A stretch of DNA of 5,016 bases from Oscillospiraceae bacterium (GTDB lineage: Bacteria > Bacillota > Clostridia > Oscillospirales > Ruminococcaceae), in NCBI GenBank assembly GCA_017396055.1, contig JAFQND010000312.1, positions 1-5,016 on the forward strand, written 5' to 3'. Below are positions 1-5,016 of the stretch, piece after piece. Under the pieces are notes generated by a model. It had not been told where the DNA came from. It saw nothing but the letters and a program-made list of their open reading frames with translations, and ran no database searches. Numbering within the stretch: position 1 is the stretch's first letter; each line of letters starts with the position of its first letter. The translations under genes and the position numbers were made by a program.

Positions 1-964
1 CATCGGCGAAGGCCCCGTCATCGTGGCCACCGGACCTCTGACCTCCGACGCTCTGGCAGAGGAGATCGTCCGTATCACCGGCAGTGGCAGGCTCAGCTTT
101 TTTGATGCCGCCGCACCCATCATCACCGCCGAGAGCATCGACCGCTCCATCGTTTTTGCCGCTTCCCGCTATGGACACGGCGACGACGACTATCTCAACT
201 GCCCCATGAATCAGGAAGAGTACGATCGCTTTTACGAGGCACTCGTCTCGGCCGAAGGAGTCGAGCTTCATCAGTTCGAGAAGGACAGCTTCAGAGTTTA
301 TGAGGGCTGTATGCCCGTGGAGATCATGGCAAAACGCGGTCCCGAAACCATCCGTTTCGGTCCTCTGAAACCGGTCGGTCTCCGCGACCCCCGTACCGGT
401 CATCGTCCCTGGGCGGTGGTACAGCTGCGCAAGGAAAACGAACAGGGAACCCTTTATAACCTGGTCGGCTTCCAGACCAACCTCAAATGGGGCGAACAGA
501 AGCGGGTCTTCTCGCTGATCCCCGGCCTTCAGAATGCCGAGTTCGTCCGATATGGCGTCATGCACCGCAATACCTTCCTCGATTCACCCAGACTGCTGAC
601 CCGTACCTTTAATCTCAAAGCGAACGAAAATATCTATTTCGCAGGTCAGATGACCGGCGTTGAGGGATATGTGGAATCGGCGGCCAGCGGACTTCTGTGC
701 GGTCATCATCTGGCGAGAAAGCTTCTGGGTCTTCCGATGCTGGAGCTGCCCTGTGACACCATGCTGGGCGCACTGACCGATCATGTGGTCAACGAAGTGG
801 GCGATTTTCAGCCCATGGGTGCCAATATGGGCATCCTTCCCAAGCTGACCGAGCGGTACAAAGAGAAAAAGGACCGTTATCTGGCTCTGGCCGAAAAGGG
901 TATCGCTTCGTTCAAAGCAGAGCTTGCCCGCGTTGGTCTTCCCGAAGGAGGTCCGAAGGCATGA
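1..964 (+). CDS. trmFO: TrmFO, folate/FAD-dependent tRNA (uracil-54-C5)-methyltransferase, 5'-truncated by window edge
   Basis: Known role: this cytoplasmic flavoenzyme makes 5-methyluridine at position 54 of the tRNA T-loop, using methylenetetrahydrofolate as carbon donor and FADH2 as reductant. Seen: the reading frame is already open at base 2, reading [15 protein letters not shown], so roughly the first 115-120 residues, including the FAD-binding GxGxxG, lie upstream of the window. The GTG at 23 is internal and is not the start. Family signatures follow in order: [25 protein letters not shown] (Cys codon at 308-310, in the conserved cysteine region expected to hold the nucleophile), [32 protein letters not shown] (551-598), the [16 protein letters not shown] block near 644-691, and a C-terminal [12 protein letters not shown]. 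About 320 residues are visible, against about 440 for the whole family. The stop overlaps the next ATG as ATGA (961-964), implying translational coupling. Identification is secure. Confidence 0.96.
   Translation, partial: IGEGPVIVATGPLTSDALAEEIVRITGSGRLSFFDAAAPIITAESIDRSIVFAASRYGHGDDDYLNCPMNQEEYDRFYEALVSAEGVELHQFEKDSFRVYEGCMPVEIMAKRGPETIRFGPLKPVGLRDPRTGHRPWAVVQLRKENEQGTLYNLVGFQTNLKWGEQKRVFSLIPGLQNAEFVRYGVMHRNTFLDSPRLLTRTFNLKANENIYFAGQMTGVEGYVESAASGLLCGHHLARKLLGLPMLELPCDTMLGALTDHVVNEVGDFQPMGANMGILPKLTERYKEKKDRYLALAEKGIASFKAELARVGLPEGGPKA
945..952 (+). promoter_or_regulatory. Strong ribosome binding site for the lipoprotein gene
   Basis: AAGGAGGT lies inside the trmFO coding end, 8 bases before the ATG at 961. 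It is a near-perfect match to the anti-Shine-Dalgarno sequence and fixes the start of the downstream gene, which overlaps the trmFO stop. Confidence 0.8.
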
Positions 965-1419
965 AAAAGTTTCTCGCAGGTCTGCTGACAGCAGTTTTCT
1001 GCTGCGGTCTTCTCTCCGGCTGCGGACCCAGCGATTTTCAGCTGGCCATGTATGATGCCGAAGATAAGGTGCTGATGGCGGCAGACAGCTATTTTTACAA
1101 AAAGCATATCAAACATGTGACTGACACCCGGTATGAAGCCGATTTTACCGATTTCACCGGTGCAGATACCATCTGGGATTCCAATAACGATCCGGCAGAC
1201 GGAGAATTTACCATCGAGGGAAGTGTGCAGGTCACCGAGGGCGGTTTCAGACTTGTCCTTGTCTCTTCCTCCGGTGCGGAGGTTTTCTTTGACGCCGCAG
1301 ACGGCAAGGAAGATTTTTCCATTACAAAAGATTTATCGTCGGGACGCTGGCGGGTCAAAATGCTGGCGAAAGAGGCTTCGGGCAGTATCGATATTCTGCT
1401 GCCCGGTACCCCTTCCTGA
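961..1419 (+). CDS. Small secreted lipoprotein of unknown function
   Basis: I do not recognise a family for this 152-residue protein. Seen: a lipoprotein signal peptide with a basic start (MKKF), a hydrophobic core at about residues 5-17, and the lipobox LSGC at 18-21. Lipidation at Cys21 and anchoring to the outer face of the cell membrane are therefore expected. The remaining 131 residues are acidic and rich in Asp, Ser, Thr and Gly. A short stretch at about 26-60 looks helical or mixed. Residues about 85-145 alternate in a beta-strand-like way ([46 protein letters not shown]), suggesting a small beta-sandwich. No catalytic motif is visible. The start is set by a strong AAGGAGGT at 945-952, and the gene overlaps trmFO by 4 bases. 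The stop is followed by a 33-base gap before plsX. Lipoprotein status is confident; function is unknown. Confidence 0.85.
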   Translation: MKKFLAGLLTAVFCCGLLSGCGPSDFQLAMYDAEDKVLMAADSYFYKKHIKHVTDTRYEADFTDFTGADTIWDSNNDPADGEFTIEGSVQVTEGGFRLVLVSSSGAEVFFDAADGKEDFSITKDLSSGRWRVKMLAKEASGSIDILLPGTPS

Positions 1420-1441
1420 CAACCCACCCCGTAAACAAGAA

Positions 1442-1448
1442 AGCAGGT
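1442..1448 (+). promoter_or_regulatory. Ribosome binding site of plsX
   Basis: AGCAGGT differs from AGGAGGT at one base and sits only 4 bases before the ATG at 1453. It is weaker and closer than the other sites in the window. I see no convincing promoter or terminator in the 33-base gap (1420-1452), so plsX is probably co-transcribed from upstream. Confidence 0.45.
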
Positions 1449-1452
1449 ACAT

Positions 1453-2475
1453 ATGAAAATTATTGTAGACGGATTCGGCGGAGATAACGCGCCCCTGAGC
1501 GTACTGGAGGGCTGTGCCCTTGCGGTAGAGGAGTACGGCGCTGAATTGATCGTCACCGGTGATGAGCAGAAGCTCAGAGCTGTGGCAGCCGAAAACAATA
1601 TCTCTCTGAAAAATATCGAGATCCACCACGCTCCCGATGTTATCGGCATGCATGATGATCCTGTCAGCCTTCTGAAGGCCAAGTCCCAGTCGTCCATGGC
1701 GGTGGCTTTCCAGCTGCTGAAGGAAGGTGTAGGCGATGCTTTTGTTTCTGCAGGCTCCACCGGTGCTATTGTTGTGGGTGCAAACTTCATCATCAAGCGC
1801 ATCAAGGGCATCAAGCGCGCCGGTCTGGCTTCGCTCATTCCCGCCCTGCACGGTTATTATCTGCTGATGGACTGCGGTGCGAATATCGACTGTAAGCCCG
1901 AGACCCTGACCCACTTTGGTCTGATGGGCAGCGTATACATGGAAAAGGTCATGGGTATCAAAAAGCCCAAAGTCGGTCTTGCAAACATCGGCACCGAGGA
2001 CACCAAGGGCGGCGAGCTGCAGCTGGGTGCATACGCCATGCTGAAAGAAGCTCCCATCAACTTTATCGGCAACGTCGAAGCCCGTGAGATCCCCACCGGC
2101 GATACCGATGTGGTAGTTGCTGACGGTTTCACCGGCAATATCATCCTGAAGCTGACCGAAGGTCTGGCTTCCTCTTTCGGCAAAAAACTCAAAGGCATGT
2201 TCCTTGCCAATCTCGGTACCAAGATCGGTGCACTGCTTCTGAAAAAACAGGTTCAGGAGTTCAAGGCTTCGATGGACTATACCGAGCACGGCGGCGCACC
2301 TCTGCTGGGTTCTGCCAAGCCGGTCATCAAGGCCCACGGCAGCTCCAATGCCAAGGCATTCAAAAACGCCATCCGTCAGGCAAGAACTTTTGCTGAGTCC
2401 AATGTTACCGGTGAGATCGAATCCGCTCTGGCTGTCCTGAAAGCAAAAGCTGCCGAAAAGGTCGAGGAAGTATGA
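1453..2475 (+). CDS. plsX: PlsX, phosphate acyltransferase (acyl-ACP:phosphate)
   Basis: Known role: PlsX converts acyl-ACP and phosphate to acyl-phosphate, the donor that PlsY uses to acylate glycerol-3-phosphate at the start of phospholipid synthesis. It is a peripheral membrane enzyme. Seen: 340 residues, full length for the family, with the characteristic motifs in order: VDGFGGDNAP (5-14), SAGSTGA (99-105), DCGAN (140-144), GLANIGTEDTKG (175-186), VADGFTGN (222-229), GGAPLLG (280-286) and HGSSNAKA (295-302). The most common variant of the first motif is VDAMGGDNAP; here it reads GFGG, a modest difference. In many Bacillota plsX is followed by fabD/fabG/acpP or by acpP and rnc. Here it runs by a 4-base ATGA overlap straight into a Ham1-HD fusion gene, and a probable rnc appears only three genes later. 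The gene looks intact. Confidence 0.97.
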   Translation: MKIIVDGFGGDNAPLSVLEGCALAVEEYGAELIVTGDEQKLRAVAAENNISLKNIEIHHAPDVIGMHDDPVSLLKAKSQSSMAVAFQLLKEGVGDAFVSAGSTGAIVVGANFIIKRIKGIKRAGLASLIPALHGYYLLMDCGANIDCKPETLTHFGLMGSVYMEKVMGIKKPKVGLANIGTEDTKGGELQLGAYAMLKEAPINFIGNVEAREIPTGDTDVVVADGFTGNIILKLTEGLASSFGKKLKGMFLANLGTKIGALLLKKQVQEFKASMDYTEHGGAPLLGSAKPVIKAHGSSNAKAFKNAIRQARTFAESNVTGEIESALAVLKAKAAEKVEEV

Positions 2476-3650
2476 TCGACCTTTTGATCGGCACTGGCAA
2501 CCCCGGAAAGATTCTGGACATGATCCCCCTGGCAAAAGAGCGGGGAATGGTCTGTAAAAGCGGCGAAGAATATGCCATCGATCCCGATGAAAACGGCGGC
2601 TCTCCTGCCGAAAATGCCGCCATCAAAGCCAGAGCCTATGCTGAAGTTTCCGGGCTGCCGACCATTTCGTTTGACTCGGGACTTTACTTTGCCGAACTGC
2701 CCATGGACGATCCTCGTCAGCCGGGGCTGCATGTCCGCAGGGTGAACGGCAGGCGCCTTTCCGATGAAGAAACGACCGCTCACTATATAGATCTTGTCAG
2801 AGAGATGGGGCATCCCGTTCTCTGTCAGTGGGTCACCGGCTTTGCCGCGGCGATGCCTGACGGCAGAGTGATCTCCGGCGATGACCGGGAAGGTCAGCCT
2901 AAGTCCTGGCAGTTTTATCTTGTGGATGAGCCGAAGGGCCCTTCAAGTCCCGGAAAACCCCTTCACTGCATTTCAATCGAAGCGGACAGCGGGGAATATT
3001 TCGGCCTGAGAGAGAAAGACGGCAGCTCTGCCGTACGCAGAAAAGCTGTCCGGATGAAGGCACTGGACGCGCTGGAGAATCTGATCTTCGGCGCTGTGGA
3101 TCTGAAGGCTCCTGAACGCACCTGGCCAGAAGAGACCGCTCCCCGGATCGCTCTGGCAAAAGAGATCGCGGTGAAGACCGCGGAAAAACGGCCGGATAAC
3201 AGCCGTCTGGATAAGCTGCACGACATTGTTGACGCAGTGCTCGGTGAGATGAATCCTGTCAGGGAAGCCTATCAGCATCTTTACGGTGTGGCGTCTCTGG
3301 CGGCACTGCTGGCAAAGCGCAGAGGTGCTGATCCGGAGCTTGCTGCCATGGCGGGAATGCTCCATGACTATTACGGTTATGTTTCGGGCGATACCGAAGA
3401 TCATGCCCACCGCTGCCCTCCTCTGGCAAAATCCGTGCTGGAGCTGTGCGGCGTCACCGAAGAGGAACAGTACCGCATCTGCAGAGCGATCTATGAACAC
3501 AGCGACAAGGCAGGGAGCCATCCGCTTCTGTCGGAGATCCTGATCGATGCCGATGTGCTGCAGCACGGCCTCTATGACCCGACCGTTCCGGTCAAAATCA
3601 AGGAAAAAGCCCGCTTCGATGCCATCTCGGCCGAATTGGGCCTGGAATAA
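2472..3650 (+). CDS. Ham1/RdgB-like NTP pyrophosphatase domain fused to an HD-domain phosphohydrolase
   Basis: This 392-residue protein has two domains. Residues 1-206 resemble the Ham1/RdgB family, which hydrolyses non-canonical purine NTPs to NMP plus pyrophosphate. Seen: the GTGNPGK loop (7-13; T8, N10, K13), ENG with E40, SPAENAAIKA (44-53; K52), FDSGL (67-71; D68 aligns with the catalytic second Asp of ADDSGL) and LPMDDPRQPGLHVRRVNG (76-93). The classical GFGYDPIF is missing; SWQFYLVDE (145-153) stands near its place. There is no SHR, although SSAVRRKA (185-192) is nearby. After a linker (about 207-245), residues 250-392 form an HD domain: H269, H298-D299 (MLHDYYGY), H311/H313, H343 (YEHSDK) and D359/D361 (LIDADVL). 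The pattern recalls the YqeK-like or generic HD families. The gene starts in an ATGA overlap with plsX, with GAGGA just upstream. Inferred: a bifunctional nucleotide house-cleaning enzyme. The substrates of both domains are unknown. Confidence 0.85.
   Translation: MIDLLIGTGNPGKILDMIPLAKERGMVCKSGEEYAIDPDENGGSPAENAAIKARAYAEVSGLPTISFDSGLYFAELPMDDPRQPGLHVRRVNGRRLSDEETTAHYIDLVREMGHPVLCQWVTGFAAAMPDGRVISGDDREGQPKSWQFYLVDEPKGPSSPGKPLHCISIEADSGEYFGLREKDGSSAVRRKAVRMKALDALENLIFGAVDLKAPERTWPEETAPRIALAKEIAVKTAEKRPDNSRLDKLHDIVDAVLGEMNPVREAYQHLYGVASLAALLAKRRGADPELAAMAGMLHDYYGYVSGDTEDHAHRCPPLAKSVLELCGVTEEEQYRICRAIYEHSDKAGSHPLLSEILIDADVLQHGLYDPTVPVKIKEKARFDAISAELGLE
2697..2749 (+). repeat. Conserved 53-bp coding block, copy 1 (in the fusion gene)
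   Basis: This copy encodes the LPMDDPRQPGLHVRRVNG segment. It matches the copy at 4480-4532 at 44 of 53 bases by my hand alignment. It is a remnant of gene duplication kept by protein-level constraint, not a mobile repeat. Confidence 0.75.
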
Positions 3651-3654
3651 GGAG
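3649..3654 (+). promoter_or_regulatory. Ribosome binding site of the second Ham1-like gene
   Basis: AAGGAG overlaps the TAA stop of the fusion gene (3648-3650) and lies 7 bases before the ATG at 3662. This supports that start over the in-frame ATG at 3668. Confidence 0.7.
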
Positions 3655-3661
3655 CTAATCC

Positions 3662-4273
3662 ATGGAAATGATCCTTGCATCGCACAATCCCGGAAAACTC
3701 GCTCACCTGAAACCCTTTTTCGAGGGAACCGGCTGTGAACTGAGAAACTGTGATATAGAGATCGATGTGGAAGAAAACGGCGCTGACCCTGCGGCCAATG
3801 CACTGATCAAAGCAGAGTACTGTGCAGAAAAGACGGGGCTTCCCTCCGTTGCTGAGGATTCGGGTCTGTATTTTGTTGAGCTGCCCATGGATGATCCCCG
3901 TCAGCCCGGTCTCTTTGTCCGCAGGGTGGGCGGAAAAGAGCTGACCTATGAAGAGATGGTCGGTCACTACCGTTCGATCGCCCGGGAATTCGGCGGCAGA
4001 GTGCTGGCTGCCTGGTACGACGGTTATGCCATTTCTTTCGGAAAGGGAAAGAACACCTGCTTTCTCATGCCGGAGGAAGACCGGATGGTCTGGGCTTTCT
4101 GGCTTTTGGACGAACAGAAGGAACCCATCAGCCCCGGCATGCCCATCGACTGCATCTCCGAGTGGCTGCCCAGGACACCTGAACGGGAAAAACTGGAAAA
4201 TGATTACCGCGAAAAGCTGACCCGCTATTTTTACGAAGCCATCAGACAGTATAAGGAGCAGAAATGGAACTGA
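3662..4273 (+). CDS. Divergent Ham1/RdgB-like nucleoside-triphosphate pyrophosphatase (second tandem paralogue)
   Basis: A single-domain protein of 203 residues, close to the roughly 200 usual for Ham1/RdgB. Seen: ASHNPGK (6-12; S7, N9, K12), ENG with E38, DPAANALIKA (42-51; K50), AEDSGL (64-69; D66 in the catalytic Asp position, the preceding Asp replaced by Glu), the subfamily block LPMDDPRQPGLFVRRVGG (74-91), LAAWYDGYAISFGKGK (115-130), and WAFWLLDEQ (144-152) where canonical members have GFGYDPIF. The C-terminal SHR is absent; the region reads WLPRTPEREK instead. The Glu of the usual ENA motif is Ala here (A45), unlike in both neighbours. Family knowledge implies NTP to NMP plus pyrophosphate, but specificity cannot be assumed because the base-recognition signatures are missing. 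It lies 11 bases after the fusion gene and overlaps the next paralogue by 10 bases. Ham1-like fold: fairly sure. Active enzyme: likely. Substrate: unknown. Confidence 0.83.
   Translation: MEMILASHNPGKLAHLKPFFEGTGCELRNCDIEIDVEENGADPAANALIKAEYCAEKTGLPSVAEDSGLYFVELPMDDPRQPGLFVRRVGGKELTYEEMVGHYRSIAREFGGRVLAAWYDGYAISFGKGKNTCFLMPEEDRMVWAFWLLDEQKEPISPGMPIDCISEWLPRTPEREKLENDYREKLTRYFYEAIRQYKEQKWN
3881..3933 (+). repeat. Conserved 53-bp coding block, copy 2
   Basis: This copy encodes LPMDDPRQPGLFVRRVGG in the second paralogue. It is identical to the copy at 4480-4532 at 47 of 53 bases by hand alignment. Most differences are synonymous; the exception is Phe versus Tyr. Confidence 0.8.
4253..4258 (+). 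promoter_or_regulatory. Ribosome binding site of the third Ham1-like gene
   Basis: AAGGAG lies inside the 3' end of the preceding gene, 5 bases before the ATG at 4264. It supports a start that overlaps the upstream stop by 10 bases. Confidence 0.7.
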
Positions 4274-4866
4274 TCATAGGTACGAACAATCCCGCAAAGC
4301 TGCGTTCTTTCGGCTCTTTGCTGGATGAGGAACATACCCTGAAACTTGCAGGGATCCCCTGCGAAGTGGAGGAAAGCGGCGCCGACCCCGCCGAAAACGC
4401 CGCCATCAAGGCGGAATATTACGCCGAAAAGCTGGGGAAACCCGTCATTTCCGGCGACGCAGGTCTGTATTTTCTCGACCTGCCCATGGACGACCCCCGT
4501 CAGCCCGGACTTTACGTCCGCAGGGTGGGCGGCAGGGAACTGACCGACGAAGAGATGATCACCCATTACCGTGCCCTTGCCCGCGAGCTGGGCGGAAAGG
4601 CACTTGCTGCCTGGTATGACGGCTATGCCATCTCCTTCGGAAAAGGAAAGACGGAAAAAATTCTCTTGTCCCGCGAAGCTACCCTTGCCTGGGCGTTTTA
4701 TCTGGTGGACGAGCAGGTCGCACCGGTCCATCCCGGTTTCCCCATGGACAGTATCTCGGTGACGCTGCCCCGGACACCCGAAAAGGAAGCCATCCGGATG
4801 AAGGGCGTAGAAGAGGTCAAACAGTTCCTGCGTGATATGATCAAAAAATACGGGGCGGCCCTCTGA
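4264..4866 (+). CDS. Divergent Ham1/RdgB-like nucleoside-triphosphate pyrophosphatase (third tandem paralogue)
   Basis: A 200-residue single-domain protein, clearly the closest relative of the gene before it. Seen: GTNNPAK (6-12; T7, N9, K12), ESG with E37, DPAENAAIKA (41-50; E44, K49), SGDAGL (63-68; D65 in the catalytic position, but the usual Ser after it is Ala and the Asp before it is Gly), LPMDDPRQPGLYVRRVGG (73-90), LAAWYDGYAISFGKGK (114-129, identical in the second paralogue), WAFYLVDEQ (143-151) in place of GFGYDPIF, and TLPRTPEKEA (168-177) where the family normally continues towards SHR. Most core residues of a pyrophosphatase are kept, and the base-recognition motifs are replaced in the same way as in the other two copies. 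The gene overlaps the second paralogue by 10 bases and is followed by a 90-base leader with two hairpins before a probable rnc. Substrate unknown. Confidence 0.84.
   Translation: MELIIGTNNPAKLRSFGSLLDEEHTLKLAGIPCEVEESGADPAENAAIKAEYYAEKLGKPVISGDAGLYFLDLPMDDPRQPGLYVRRVGGRELTDEEMITHYRALARELGGKALAAWYDGYAISFGKGKTEKILLSREATLAWAFYLVDEQVAPVHPGFPMDSISVTLPRTPEKEAIRMKGVEEVKQFLRDMIKKYGAAL
4480..4532 (+). repeat. Conserved 53-bp coding block, copy 3
   Basis: This copy encodes LPMDDPRQPGLYVRRVGG in the third paralogue and is the closest match to the other two. It occupies the position of the PGxYSAR segment of canonical Ham1 proteins, with a short MDDPRQ-type insertion before PG. Confidence 0.8.
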
Positions 4867-4873
4867 CCGTCCA

Positions 4874-4898
4874 CTATCAAAAGCGCTGCTTTTGATGG
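4874..4898 (+). other. Hairpin 1 in the leader before the probable rnc
   Basis: ATCAAAAGC (4876-4884) and GCTTTTGAT (4888-4896) form a perfect 9-bp inverted repeat around a GCT loop. It can be extended by a T-G wobble and a C-G pair to 4874 and 4898. No T-tract follows, so it does not look like an intrinsic terminator on the + strand. Its last two bases overlap the first arm of hairpin 2, so the two folds compete slightly at that border. Confidence 0.7.
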
Positions 4899-4926
4899 CT
4901 ATGGAAAAGCGATTTTCCCCAGCCAT
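4895..4926 (+). other. Hairpin 2 in the leader, with GNRA tetraloop
   Basis: The outer stem is ATGGCT (4895-4900) with AGCCAT (4921-4926). The inner stem is GGAAAA (4903-4908) with TTTTCC (4913-4918), capped by GCGA (4909-4912), a GNRA tetraloop. A 2x2 internal loop (AT opposite CC) separates the stems. The interrupted structure, stable loop and absence of a following T-run suggest an RNA structural or processing element rather than a terminator. The next gene starts 30 bases later. Confidence 0.7.
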
Positions 4927-4956
4927 GAGAAGCGCCGCAGAAAGCGAGTGACAAAA

Positions 4957-5016
4957 ATGACAGACATGTTGGAAAATGCACTGCTGGAAGAGCTTCAGCA
5001 AAAGATCGGCTATACC
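4957..5016 (+). CDS. rnc: Probable ribonuclease III, 5' end only
   Basis: Only 20 codons are present: MTDMLENALLEELQQKIGYT, still open at the window edge. RNase III proteins typically begin with a short acidic helix leading into LExxIGYTF, just before the ALTHSS segment, and this fragment fits that opening. Genomic position also fits: rnc commonly follows plsX/acpP in Bacillota. RNase III would be the cytoplasmic double-stranded-RNA endonuclease for rRNA and mRNA processing. The ATG at 4957 has only a weak GCGAG upstream (4944-4948). An in-frame GTG at 4948 and ATG at 4966 are alternative starts. The call rests on a short fragment plus context, and no catalytic residues are visible. Confidence 0.6.
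   Translation, partial: MTDMLENALLEELQQKIGYT

Noticed and set aside
1404..1452. Promoter upstream of plsX (a CTGACA resembling a -35 box near 1416)
   Set aside because: No plausible -10 box lies at the required spacing, and the surrounding genes are spaced like an operon.
1333..2535. A 400-codon open frame on the - strand antisense to plsX
   Set aside because: It lies wholly over a securely identified plsX and its neighbours. The translation shows no family motif and is low-complexity in character, as expected from the codon bias of the + strand genes.
2973..3803. Long - strand open frame (276 codons) antisense to the fusion gene
   Set aside because: It is a shadow of the Ham1-HD fusion gene and the start of the next gene. 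It has no recognisable motif, and the + strand frame has clear catalytic signatures.
4874..4926. The two hairpins as a rho-independent terminator
   Set aside because: Neither stem is followed by a run of T on either strand in the needed position, and the stems are AT-rich rather than GC-rich at the base.
4864..4956. Possible read-through of the TGA of the third Ham1-like gene into the probable rnc, since the two are in the same frame and 30 codons after the stop stay open
   Set aside because: Thirty open codons are not surprising at this base composition. The translated stretch looks like hairpin-encoded sequence rather than protein, and the downstream gene has its own start codons.
4231..5001. 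Long - strand open frame (256 codons) antisense to the third Ham1-like gene and the leader
   Set aside because: Repeats such as HPADxxxGLTGxVHGQ in the antisense frames mirror the conserved LPMDDPRQPGL block, so they come from reverse reading of paralogous genes, not from a real protein family.
1..5016. CRISPR array, tRNA or rRNA genes, insertion sequences
   Set aside because: No regularly spaced direct repeats, cloverleaf-like segments, transposase motifs or terminal inverted repeats were found. The sequence is almost entirely protein-coding on the + strand.

Overview
The window is a densely packed stretch of bacterial chromosome in which every supported gene lies on the + strand. Base composition is moderately GC-rich. 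A folate-dependent TrmFO, strong AAGGAGGT-type ribosome binding sites, and a plsX gene followed by what looks like rnc all point to a Bacillota (Firmicutes) genome. A clostridial, Oscillospiraceae/Ruminococcaceae-like organism is most likely. This placement is inferred from gene content and style, not from a phylogenetic marker.

Layout: (1) 1-964 is the 3' three quarters of trmFO, the tRNA m5U54 methyltransferase. (2) 961-1419 encodes a small lipoprotein of unknown function that overlaps the trmFO stop by 4 bases. (3) 1453-2475 is a complete plsX, the phosphate acyltransferase of phospholipid synthesis. (4) 2472-3650 overlaps the plsX stop by 4 bases and encodes a two-domain protein: a divergent Ham1/RdgB-like nucleoside-triphosphate pyrophosphatase domain followed by an HD phosphohydrolase domain. 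(5) 3662-4273 and (6) 4264-4866 are two further single-domain paralogues of that Ham1-like domain, overlapping each other by 10 bases. (7) 4867-4956 is a short leader with two adjacent hairpins. (8) 4957-5016 is the first 20 codons of a gene that resembles ribonuclease III (rnc).

The genes touch or overlap at four of six junctions (the gaps are 11, 33 and 90 bases) and no terminator or convincing promoter is visible, so the region probably forms one transcription unit. The frame is housekeeping: tRNA modification, membrane lipid synthesis and RNA processing. The unusual part is the cassette of three tandem Ham1-like genes inserted between plsX and the probable rnc. All three keep the N-terminal catalytic core ([ST]xNxxK, ENG/ESG, DSG/DAG) and share a nearly invariant LPMDDPRQPGLxVRRVxG block. 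All three lack the classical GFGYDPIF and SHR signatures that canonical ITP/XTP pyrophosphatases use for base recognition. They look like one expanded, divergent subfamily with an altered or unknown nucleotide substrate, and one copy has gained an HD hydrolase that might process the product further.
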